This document shows, piece after piece, positions 1 through 5,817 of a DNA stretch of 6,107 nt. The notes beneath the pieces are model-generated. The model was not told the DNA's origin and made no database searches. It worked only from the letters and a program-made list of their open reading frames with translations. Numbering within the stretch: position 1 is the stretch's first letter; each line of letters starts with the position of its first letter. The position numbers and the translations under genes are program-made. Location: positions 1-6,107 of the forward strand of contig JAFGOZ010000029.1 in the NCBI GenBank assembly GCA_016926235.1, read 5' to 3'. The stretch is from Bacteroidales bacterium. GTDB lineage: Bacteria > Bacteroidota > Bacteroidia > Bacteroidales > UBA10428.

Positions 1-87
1 ATTGAAGAGGAATATGGGGAGGAAGTGCTAAAAAAGTATCTACCCGAATCGCTACACAAAAAAATAGCCCAGGACAGAAAAAAGTAA
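1..87 (+). CDS. IS3-family transposase OrfA, C-terminal fragment
   Basis: The frame starting at base 1 reads IEEEYGEEVLKKYLPESLHK followed by KIAQDRKK and a TAA stop at 85-87. This charged, helical tail is typical of the small OrfA protein, which carries the DNA-binding helix-turn-helix and leucine-zipper region of IS3-family transposases; those parts lie upstream of the window. The last two sense codons (AAA AAG) form part of the slippery heptamer at 78-84, so a fraction of ribosomes should shift back one base and continue into orfB, giving the OrfAB transposase. OrfA alone usually acts as a regulator or inhibitor in this family. The N-terminus is not visible. Confidence 0.75.
   Translation: MEEEYGEEVLKKYLPESLHKKIAQDRKK
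78..84 (+). promoter_or_regulatory. Programmed -1 ribosomal frameshift site (A_AAA_AAG)
   Basis: The heptamer AAAAAAG lies at 78-84 with zero-frame codons AAA (79-81) and AAG (82-84), followed directly by the orfA stop TAA at 85-87. The phase is exactly X_XXY_YYZ, and a slip of one base backwards leads into GTA AAT GTT, the open orfB frame. A_AAA_AAG is the known slippery site of several IS3-family elements, including IS911. OrfB has no ATG, GTG or TTG between 84 and 192 in frame, which fits expression as a fusion. I did not find a convincing stimulatory pseudoknot; a 4-bp GC stem at 121-133 is too weak to claim. Confidence 0.85.
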
Positions 88-992
88 ATGTTACCTTATT
101 CTGTGAGCTATTCGGGATAAGCCGGCAGACGGCATATAAGCGGGCGAAAAGCGTTGAGATTAAGCAGGCCGAGAATAAAAAGATCGTTTCTATGGTCAAG
201 GACGTTCGTAAAAAACACCCAAAAATGAGCGGGGTTAAAGTACACCGTAAACTATCCAATAAGCTAAAAAAGCAAGGGATAAAATGCGGACGCGATAAAT
301 TTTATGATGTTTTGCGTGACGAGAATTTATTGGTAAAATATCGTAAGCGGTTTATTAAAACGACCCAATCGCATCATTGGTACAAGAAATATACAAATCT
401 AATACAAGATATAGATATTAAGCGATCCGAACAGGTTTGGGCAAGCGATATAACATATATTCACACCAAGTCCGGATTTTTATATTTGTATTTAATTACT
501 GATGTTTATTCGAAACGAATCATGGGTTGGGAGTTGGCGGACAACCTGAAAACAGTTAATGCCATACGAGCCTTGAAGCGAGCAATAAAAAACAGGATGT
601 ACCCAGAAAGAAAACTGATTCATCATTCTGACAGAGGTTTTCAGTATTGTAATCCTAAGTATACGAAAGTACTAACGGATAATGGTATAGATATAAGTAT
701 GACAACTAAATACGACCCTTATGAAAATGCAGTTGCTGAACGAGTAAATGGCATATTAAAAACGGAATATGAGATAGGAGATGGATTTATTGGGCCTACA
801 GATGCAAAACGCGAGATTAAACATGTAATACAGCTTTATAATACCGATAGGCCACATTTAAGCTGTAATTATCTTGAGCCTGTGAGGGCTCATGAATTAG
901 AAAATTTTGAATTAAAAAAATGGTCGAAAAAACTTTCCTCAGAGGGGTACCCCTCTGAGGAAAACAAAACAGTATCTTTAAACAATAATTAA
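84..992 (+). CDS. IS3-family transposase OrfB (DDE integrase core), made as OrfAB fusion
   Basis: This is the catalytic part of the transposase that cuts and joins the IS ends. The frame is open from the slippery site. Its first residues, around VNVTLFCELFGISRQTAYKR, are the usual OrfB start with the 'GISR' motif and precede the first in-frame ATG at 192 by 36 codons. Counting from that ATG, an HTH_21-like segment spans about residues 4-50 and the rve integrase core about 78-185. The triad is D86 (in WASDITYI), D147 (in HHSDRGFQY) and E183 (in ENAVAERVNG), with 35 residues between the second D and E, as in IS3. It is full length. The C-terminal tail is encoded by a perfect palindrome (934-963), an unusual addition. 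The start is given at the frameshift point; translation from ATG 192 alone would lack the N-terminal 'GISR' region. Confidence 0.93.
   Translation, partial: VNVTLFCELFGISRQTAYKRAKSVEIKQAENKKIVSMVKDVRKKHPKMSGVKVHRKLSNKLKKQGIKCGRDKFYDVLRDENLLVKYRKRFIKTTQSHHWYKKYTNLIQDIDIKRSEQVWASDITYIHTKSGFLYLYLITDVYSKRIMGWELADNLKTVNAIRALKRAIKNRMYPERKLIHHSDRGFQYCNPKYTKVLTDNGIDISMTTKYDPYENAVAERVNGILKTEYEIGDGFIGPTDAKREIKHVIQLYNTDRPHLSCNYLEPVRAHELENFELKKWSKKLSSEGYPSEENKTVSLNNN
934..963 (-). terminator. 30-bp perfect palindrome; terminator for antisense transcription into the IS
   Basis: Bases 934-948 and 949-963 are exact reverse complements (arm TTTCCTCAGAGGGGT), with no spacer and a GGTACC centre. On the minus strand the hairpin is followed by G and then six T (from 932-927), which is the form of an intrinsic terminator. 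On the plus strand it is followed by AAAACAAAAC, with no T-run. It would therefore stop transcripts that enter the IS from the right, in antisense to the transposase. It also encodes residues near the OrfB C-terminus, so coding and termination overlap. The terminator role is inference; the palindrome is seen directly. Confidence 0.65.
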
Positions 993-1000
993 TAACTAAA

Positions 1001-1028
1001 AAGTGTAAACCTATTTTAGTAAAAGTCA
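1001..1028 (-). repeat. Putative right terminal inverted repeat of the IS3-family element
   Basis: Read from the outside in, the sequence starts TGACTTTTACTAAAATAGG and continues into TTTACACTT. IS3-family terminal repeats start with TG, have a run of A/T and then a GG-T-A-CAC stretch, and this follows that pattern. The matching left repeat is not in the window, so the end point (1028) rests on resemblance alone. Confidence 0.5.
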
Positions 1029-1066
1029 AAATGCATGTTAATTTGACAATGCTTAGTTAAATAAAT

Positions 1067-3490
1067 ATGAAGATAACTATAAGTATTATTTTTATTTCTT
1101 TAGGATTTCATATATCTGCATGGTCTCAGAGTACCATTAATTATAGAATTATGAAAGTCGGGATATATGATAATCCCCCTAAGATTTTTATTGATAATAA
1201 TGGAAATCCAGACGGTATTTTTATTGATATTATAAAATCTATTGCTGAGAATGAGGATTTACAGATAGAATATGTTACTGGAAACTGGGCTGAATTATTT
1301 ATGAAGCTAGAAAACGGTGAAATTGATATTTTACCCGATATGGCCTATTCAAAGCAAAGAGACTCGCTTTTTTACTTTAGCCTGCCTGTATTAAGTTCGT
1401 GGCTGCAAGTATTCACAACAAATAAAACCCTAATCAACAGGCCCGAAGATTTACAAGATAAACGAATTGGGGTCTTAAAAGCCTCAAGCCAGGAAGAATA
1501 CTTGAATTTTGATGTAAAGAAAGATTATAATATTAATTATTCAGTTTTTACTTATGAGAGTTATTACAATTCTGTGATTGCACTCAAAAAAAACGAGATA
1601 GATGTAGTTGTAGCAAACCGGTTTTTTTATTTTTCCGATTTATGTGATAAAGATATATTGCCCACAGGGGTGGTTTTGCAATTTTCCGAACTGCATTTTG
1701 CTTTCTCAAAAAATATAAATCCCGGATTAATTAAGTTATTTGATAAGAACATCACTTTACTTAAAAACAATCCAAAATCAGCCTTTTATATTTCATTGCA
1801 AAAATGGTTTAATAAAAATAAAACAATAATACCAAGCTATTTGATATGGTTAATTGTTACTTTAATCTTCTGTTTATTCGTTTTTTTGTTATTTATTTTT
1901 GTGTTAAGATTTGAGGTGAAAAATAAAACAAAGATTCTTAACAAGAAGAATGAAGAACTTTTTATTGCCAAAGAAAAGTCAGAAATAAATGAGGTATATT
2001 TCCGCAGTATCTTCGAAAATTCTCCTGTTGCTAAATCAATAACAAATCTTGACGGTTCAATGAGAACAAACTTGGCATTTTGCGAGTTGTTAGGTTATTC
2101 CGCAGATGAATTTAGTCAAAAAAAATGGAGTGAAATAACCCATCCTGATGACATTCAAAAAAGCGGTGAAGTCATTGAACTTCTTTTAAAAGGAGAAATA
2201 ACAAAAACACAGTTTGAAAAAAGATATTTGCATAAAAATGGATCTATTGTTTTTACAGATGTTCATACAGCTTTACGTAAAAATGATAATGGCGACCCTT
2301 TATTTTTTATAACAATAATAAATGATATAACTGAACGTAAACTTTCAGAAATTGAACTAAAAAAAGCCAAAGAGAAAGCAGAAGAAAGTGACAGGCTTAA
2401 AACTGTTTTTCTGCAAAATATGTCTCACGAAATTCGAACGCCAATGAATGGGATACTTGGCTTTATAGATTTATTAAAAAACCCTCAATTAAACGATGAA
2501 AGTAAGGAGCAATATATTGAAATTATTACCTTGAGTGGAAATAGGTTGCTCAATACCATAAATGACATTATTGAGATATCGAAAATTCAATCCAATCAAG
2601 TTGTTGTTCAACCATCTGTGGTTAATATAAAAGAAATTATGGATTTTCACCTAAACTTTTTTAATGAGCAAGCAGAACGAAAAGGATTAGTTTTACAAAT
2701 ATCTCAGCAACTTATAAACGAAAATGCCATTATAGAAACCGATAATAATTTGCTTAGCGGTATTTTAACAAATTTGATAAACAATGCAATTAAATTTTCC
2801 AATAAGGGTTCTATCGAGTTTGGTAATTACCTTGACGATAATCATCTAGTGTTTTTTGTTAAAGATACAGGAATTGGTATCCCTGCGGATCGTAAAGAGG
2901 CTATTTTTGAAAGATTTGTACTTGCTGACATGCAATTATCACGCCCCAACGAAGGTTCAGGATTGGGTTTATCTATAGTCAAAGCTTATGTTGAAATGCT
3001 TAAAGGTAAAATTTGGGTTGAATCAGAGGTTGATAAAGGGAGTACTTTTTTCTTTTCAATTCCCTATAAACCAAATATTGCAAAAGGTTCAGATATTCTA
3101 AAAGAAAATACAAATGAACTAATGCTAAATAAAAAGCTTACTATTTTAATTGCTGAAGACGATGATATTAGTTATTTGTATTTAGAAAGCATACTTAATG
3201 CGGAAAACATTAATATTATACGTGCCAAAAACGGAGAAGAAGCGGTGCTGTCATCAAAAGAAATTCCTGATATTTCGTTAATACTTATGGATATAAAAAT
3301 GCCAATAATGAATGGGATAGATGCCACAAGACAAATCAGGCAATTCAATTCAATAATTCCGATTATTGCTCAAACTGCATATGCAATGAATAAAGATAAA
3401 GAAAAAATAATAGAAGTTGGTTGTAATAATATCATAACAAAACCAATTAATAAAAATGATCTGATTAGCATGATAAAAAAAATTACTTAA
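1067..3490 (+). CDS. Hybrid sensor histidine kinase with periplasmic SBP3 sensor, PAS and receiver
   Basis: An inner-membrane signalling protein of 807 residues. Residues 1-22 are a signal peptide ending near SAWSQS. Residues about 27-250 are a type-3 solute-binding domain (start MKVGIYDNPPKIF), expected to sense a small molecule in the periplasm. One membrane helix (about 257-280) is followed by a charged linker (281-308) and a PAS/PAC domain (about 309-425, ending NDITERK). HisKA has its phospho-acceptor at H454 (MSHEIRTPMNG). The HATPase shows N-box N569-N573, G1 DTGIG (600-604), an F-box at 614-617 and G2 GSGLG (630-634). The C-terminal receiver (691-805) has acidic E697/D698, phospho-acceptor D742 (MDIKMP), T770 and K792. 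All catalytic residues are present. There is no DNA-binding output domain and no partner regulator here, so the target is unknown. No clear ribosome binding site is seen; a TTAATTTG 21 bases before ATG is a weak match to the Bacteroidota -7 box. The stop lies 12 bases before palindrome A. Confidence 0.93.
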   Translation: MKITISIIFISLGFHISAWSQSTINYRIMKVGIYDNPPKIFIDNNGNPDGIFIDIIKSIAENEDLQIEYVTGNWAELFMKLENGEIDILPDMAYSKQRDSLFYFSLPVLSSWLQVFTTNKTLINRPEDLQDKRIGVLKASSQEEYLNFDVKKDYNINYSVFTYESYYNSVIALKKNEIDVVVANRFFYFSDLCDKDILPTGVVLQFSELHFAFSKNINPGLIKLFDKNITLLKNNPKSAFYISLQKWFNKNKTIIPSYLIWLIVTLIFCLFVFLLFIFVLRFEVKNKTKILNKKNEELFIAKEKSEINEVYFRSIFENSPVAKSITNLDGSMRTNLAFCELLGYSADEFSQKKWSEITHPDDIQKSGEVIELLLKGEITKTQFEKRYLHKNGSIVFTDVHTALRKNDNGDPLFFITIINDITERKLSEIELKKAKEKAEESDRLKTVFLQNMSHEIRTPMNGILGFIDLLKNPQLNDESKEQYIEIITLSGNRLLNTINDIIEISKIQSNQVVVQPSVVNIKEIMDFHLNFFNEQAERKGLVLQISQQLINENAIIETDNNLLSGILTNLINNAIKFSNKGSIEFGNYLDDNHLVFFVKDTGIGIPADRKEAIFERFVLADMQLSRPNEGSGLGLSIVKAYVEMLKGKIWVESEVDKGSTFFFSIPYKPNIAKGSDILKENTNELMLNKKLTILIAEDDDISYLYLESILNAENINIIRAKNGEEAVLSSKEIPDISLILMDIKMPIMNGIDATRQIRQFNSIIPIIAQTAYAMNKDKEKIIEVGCNNIITKPINKNDLISMIKKIT

Positions 3491-3502
3491 AAAATTACAA
3501 AT

Positions 3503-3649
3503 GCACGACGGCACAACACATGGTATAGTGCATGCGGGTTTCAGAGGTTTTTGGACGTTTGTGTCTCGTAAAAAAAGTCAGTGTAAACTGATAGGTTTTC
3601 GCCTCGTAATCCCGCACGACACCATACCATAAAACGTTGTGCGTCATGC
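3503..3649 (+). repeat. Palindrome A: attC-like cassette-boundary element
   Basis: A 147-nt imperfect inverted repeat. The outer arms are GCACAAC (3511-3517) with GTTGTGC (3636-3642), 7 of 7 paired. Pairing continues outward for another 7 positions (3503-3509 with 3643-3649) with one C.A mismatch and one bulged G (3510). Inside is an asymmetric loop (2 nt left, 5 nt right) and then a main stem, 3520-3538 with 3611-3630: 17 Watson-Crick pairs, two A.C mismatches (3527/3623 and 3532/3617) and one unpaired A (3619). A further GAGG/CCTC stem closes near the apex. TGATAGG sits at 3589-3595, 47 nt before the CGTT. It starts 12 bases after the kinase stop and ends 35 bases before the FRG gene. It is not a normal terminator because no T-run follows. 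Confidence 0.8.
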
Positions 3650-5103
3650 TGACAAAATCCTGCTAATAATTAAAATTCTGAATAATGCCCAAAAGAAAAA
3701 TATCTAATTTAGACCTAAAAGTTAAACTCTTCAATGAATATCTTGAAAATGGAGGAGTTGAAAAAATAGATTTCCCAGATTTATTAGAGGATTTGTTAAA
3801 AGTAAAAAAAGGACCTGATGGCAAAGTAGACCCAGATACTGTATCCCCACTAGTCAATGCTGCAATGCAAGCGCATCTTGGTTCACATTTAATGCCTCCA
3901 TTTTTCCATAAAGAACATATTTCGGAATATAGTTCCACACTTCAAAAAAATAACAGTTTCGTTCAAGAAAATATTGACACAGAGGAACAATTCGATAAGA
4001 TTTATGAAGAATATAAAACTAAAAAGGATACCTTGTTTCGTGGACAAAGGGAAGCTAAATGGAGACTTTATAGTAAACTTCAAAGATTATGGATTTCAGA
4101 GAAGCTATATGAAAAACACGATTATAAAACCTTTTTGGAATCTTTAGTTAAATTAGGCAAGGAAGAATATGGCAAATCAATTCAAGATTTGCTAGAAGAA
4201 AATCACATTGACACTACAAATTCTATCTCTGTTTTAGCATATTTACAGCACCATGATTGCCCAACTCCTTTATTAGACTGGACGTATAGTTTTCAAAATG
4301 CTTTATATTTCGCTCTGGATGGACTTGAACCAAATACAGGAACCATTGAAATTGAAGATTATTGCAGTGTATACTATATTGAGGAGAAATACTTTGAAGG
4401 TGGAAGCTTAAGAGAAATTATCTCTGATAGTTTGGATGCTCTCGAAGAACCAGAATTGCAACGCTTAATTAATATTTTCTCAAATGGAGACGAAGACAAG
4501 AAAAAAGCTATGCAAGAGCATTTTGCTGGGAGAAAGGTGTTTGATAGAAGTAAAATAAATGGCTCAGGTTTAATATCTCATATGACAAAAGTTGAGAATT
4601 TAATAAACTTTCCAATTGGTTATTTCAGTGATAAAGATAAAGATTCAGGTATTTTGTTCTCTCTCAACAATAGTAAAAACATTCTCAATCAAAAAGGTGT
4701 ATTTACTTGGAATGCCGATTCATGTAAACCCATTGAATTAGTTGGTGATGAGCAATTCAAAGAAGGCAAATCTGAAGAAGAAGCTAGAGATTACAGTTTT
4801 TGTAGCTGCTTTAACATTCATAAGGTTTTAGAATCATACATAAGAAAGCGATTATCAGAAGATGGGATTACTAAAGAATTAATATATCCAACCCCAGAGA
4901 TAAATACTTGGGGGATTTATGAAAAATGCAAATAAAGGGATTGCGGAGTTAATGAAATTACATCTTAATAAGCACGAACGCACAACACGCAATATACGTA
5001 AGCCGGGCGATGTGCCTAAATTAAACTTTTGTACATTTACTCAAAATTGCAACGGTTTGATAGGTTTGTGCTTCGAAATCCCGGCCTACGCATATTGCCA
5101 TCC
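3636..5103 (+). mobile_element. Putative gene cassette 1 (FRG gene plus palindrome B)
   Basis: The unit runs from the CGTT of palindrome A to the CGTT of palindrome B, 1468 bp, and contains one gene in the same direction as the array. Its first bases, GTTGTGCGT (3636-3644), are the exact reverse complement of ACGCACAAC (4978-4986) at its own right end. That is what a circular excised cassette would need to rebuild a complete palindrome. The two neighbouring left arms are similar (A shares 7 contiguous bases, B shares 9), so this unit alone is only moderate evidence; cassette 2 is stronger. The cassette reading is inferred by analogy with integrons. No integrase is visible. Confidence 0.5.
3685..4935 (+). 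CDS. FRG domain-containing protein
   Basis: A 416-residue soluble protein with no signal peptide or membrane helix. The FRG domain (about residues 113-345) is recognised by F118-R119-G120-Q121 followed by W126 and by the hallmark block at 183-210: a QHH (188-190), the PLLDWT segment (195-200) and ALYFA (206-210). Near its end NQKGVFTW (335-342) matches the usual Q-G-F pattern of the family. The N-terminal 110 residues and the C-terminal 70 have no domain I recognise. The biochemical activity of FRG domains is, to my knowledge, not settled. They are common in accessory and mobile DNA and often discussed as possible defence or toxin modules, but nothing here proves that. ATG 3685 is the first start; no Shine-Dalgarno is seen. 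It begins only 49 bases after the proposed recombination point, so its promoter would have to lie within palindrome A or upstream. Confidence 0.9.
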   Translation: MPKRKISNLDLKVKLFNEYLENGGVEKIDFPDLLEDLLKVKKGPDGKVDPDTVSPLVNAAMQAHLGSHLMPPFFHKEHISEYSSTLQKNNSFVQENIDTEEQFDKIYEEYKTKKDTLFRGQREAKWRLYSKLQRLWISEKLYEKHDYKTFLESLVKLGKEEYGKSIQDLLEENHIDTTNSISVLAYLQHHDCPTPLLDWTYSFQNALYFALDGLEPNTGTIEIEDYCSVYYIEEKYFEGGSLREIISDSLDALEEPELQRLINIFSNGDEDKKKAMQEHFAGRKVFDRSKINGSGLISHMTKVENLINFPIGYFSDKDKDSGILFSLNNSKNILNQKGVFTWNADSCKPIELVGDEQFKEGKSEEEARDYSFCSCFNIHKVLESYIRKRLSEDGITKELIYPTPEINTWGIYEKCK

Positions 5104-5117
5104 GTTGCCAGCAATGC
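4972..5117 (+). repeat. Palindrome B: attC-like cassette-boundary element
   Basis: The second copy of the element, 36 bases after the FRG stop. AAC at 4984-4986 and CGTT at 5103-5106 define the core (123 nt from AAC to GTT). The main stem pairs 4989-5007 with 5080-5098: 17 Watson-Crick pairs and two A.C mismatches (4996/5091, 5001/5086), at the same stem positions as in copy A. The outer arms do not match: beyond CAAC/GTTG, left ACGCA faces right CCAGC and pairing fails until GCA/TGC at the edges. An apical block at 5034-5064 (CATTTACT, five bases, then TTGCAACGGTTTGATAGG) is nearly identical to copy C. The open frame at 4919-5239 runs straight through this element and should not be taken as a protein. 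Confidence 0.8.
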
Positions 5118-5239
5118 ATCAAAGTCGTATTGCGATAACATTAGCTTTATTGATTTTATTTCTTGGCAAATTTATTATCCATGAGTTACTATTTTGCTCG
5201 AAAGCATACGATATTCAAGAATTCAAGAATATTGCGTGA
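5114..5239 (+). CDS. Possible small single-helix membrane protein
   Basis: The frame reads MHQSRIAITLALLILFLGKF followed by 21 more residues to a TGA at 5237-5239, 41 in all. It has a short basic start, one hydrophobic helix (about residues 6-21) and a polar tail. The ATG lies in the right edge of palindrome B, 10 bases after the proposed recombination point, where a first cassette gene could begin. Its base composition is less AT-extreme than the non-coding stretch that follows (5240-5388), which hints at coding. There is no visible ribosome binding site, and the frame is also open backwards through the palindrome, so it may be chance. It could be a companion of the zinc-ribbon membrane protein, or a remnant. 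Confidence 0.28.
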   Translation: MHQSRIAITLALLILFLGKFIIHELLFCSKAYDIQEFKNIA

Positions 5240-5388
5240 GCCATAAAATATCTTATTCAGAAGATAATCTTACTAATAGCAAAATAACCGATAATTTGAA
5301 AATTTTATTTCTTATTATTTCAACTAATAAGATTATTTTTAAAAACTTTATTAATTTGTAATAAAAAATTATCATTTTGGAGGTCAAA
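5240..5388. other. AT-extreme leader of the zinc-ribbon gene, no gene seen
   Basis: No reading frame of interest. It contains a 9-bp inverted repeat, ATAATCTTA (5264-5272) with TAAGATTAT (5328-5336), next to a direct repeat ACTAATA (5272-5278 and 5323-5329), which could be an operator but may be chance in such AT-rich DNA. TTAATTTG at 5351-5358 is a 7 of 8 match to the Bacteroidota -7 box TAnnTTTG, 30 bases before the ATG, without a TTG at a proper -33 distance. This is the most plausible place for the gene's promoter. Confidence 0.35.
5379..5383 (+). promoter_or_regulatory. Shine-Dalgarno sequence GGAGG
   Basis: GGAGG lies five bases before ATG 5389. It decides the start of the zinc-ribbon gene in favour of this ATG over the in-frame TTG at 5377, which would overlap the GGAGG itself. 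A strong Shine-Dalgarno is unusual beside the other genes here, none of which has one. Confidence 0.75.
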
Positions 5389-5652
5389 ATGGAAACAACA
5401 AATGAAATACCGTGTCCTAAGTGTAACAAAAAAAATGTCTTGGTAAGTTCTCCGACTACATCTTCAATTATAAAATGGTTGATATATTTTGTGATTGGTG
5501 GTGCAATTGCTTCATTACTAACTTACGTCACTGGAAAATTTATTGTTGGTTTGATAGTTATGATAATCTTAGGTATAATTGTTAAAAGTTTTCCAAATGT
5601 AGTCAGAATTATTTGCCAAGAATGTGGGCACAAATGGTGGGCATATTTCTAA
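5389..5652 (+). CDS. Small membrane protein with split zinc ribbon
   Basis: An 87-residue protein with two CxxC knuckles at its two ends: C9/C12 (CPKC) and C76/C79 (CQEC, followed by GHKWW). Between them lie two hydrophobic helices, about 27-47 and 50-66, with a short turn. A helical hairpin puts both ends on the same side of the membrane, so the four cysteines can form one zinc-ribbon site in the cytoplasm. The ribbon resembles those that bind nucleic acid or partner proteins, but I do not recognise the family and assign no function. The start is the ATG preceded by GGAGG. It is alone in its cassette, apart from the doubtful small frame upstream, and is followed by 165 bases before palindrome C. 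Confidence 0.85.
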   Translation: METTNEIPCPKCNKKNVLVSSPTTSSIIKWLIYFVIGGAIASLLTYVTGKFIVGLIVMIILGIIVKSFPNVVRIICQECGHKWWAYF

Positions 5653-5817
5653 TCATATCATTATCATTGCTGTAATAAAGATATCTAATAGTATTTAAAG
5701 CATTCTTATTAAAATCATTTCATTTCCGATATAATTTATATCCGTTATTACTTTTAGGTTAATTTTAATAGTATGAATAGTAGAATTGATAACAAAAATA
5801 TACTTACAAAAAAAAAT
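5653..5817. other. Gene-free spacer before palindrome C
   Basis: No coding frame. A small perfect inverted repeat, GATATAA-T-TTATATC, lies at 5728-5742; it has no T-run behind it, so it is not an obvious terminator, and it could be a short operator or chance. In the other two units the palindrome follows the gene by 12 and 36 bases, so this 165-base spacer is unusually long and may hold the remains of something lost. Confidence 0.3.

Larger units (their letters stand above)
1..1028 (+). mobile_element. IS3-family insertion sequence, right-hand part (left end outside window)
   Basis: The segment contains the end of orfA, a -1 frameshift signal and a complete orfB with a DD(35)E catalytic triad, which is the organisation of the IS3 family. 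The proposed right end is 1028: read inward from there the sequence begins TGACTTTTACTAAAATAGG and continues into TTTACACT, so the element would end in CA-3', as IS3-family elements do. The left terminal repeat and the target duplication cannot be checked because the left end lies outside the window. The right end sits only 38 bases before the start codon of the sensor kinase, so the insertion lies in that gene's upstream region. The reading frames look intact, so the element may be active. The exact right boundary is an inference. Confidence 0.8.

Noticed and set aside
817..1029. Minus-strand 70-residue frame over the end of orfB
   Set aside because: It lies antisense to the transposase end and across the terminator palindrome and IS end; no protein features.
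3503..3649. Palindromes as ordinary transcription terminators
   Set aside because: They are far longer than intrinsic terminators, have 40-60 nt apical regions and no T-run after the stem, and their outer arms change type from copy to copy.
3663..4083. Minus-strand open frames inside the FRG gene (91 and 64 residues)
   Set aside because: They are shadows of the FRG coding frame, with no domain signal.
5061..5068. TAGGTTTG in palindrome B as a Bacteroidota -7 promoter box (TAGGTTTT in copy A)
   Set aside because: The box fits TAnnTTTG in B and 7 of 8 in A, but copy C has TAGGAAAG and no copy has a TTG at the proper -33 distance (the nearest TTTG is about 30 bases away).
4919..5239. 106-residue open frame overlapping the FRG gene end
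   Set aside because: Its first two thirds are a translation of palindrome B and its start overlaps the FRG gene. Only the part from ATG 5114 is kept, as a low-confidence small gene.
5377..5652. Longer form of the zinc-ribbon protein starting at TTG 5377
   Set aside because: The TTG overlaps the GGAGG that serves ATG 5389; the ATG has ideal spacing and is the better start.
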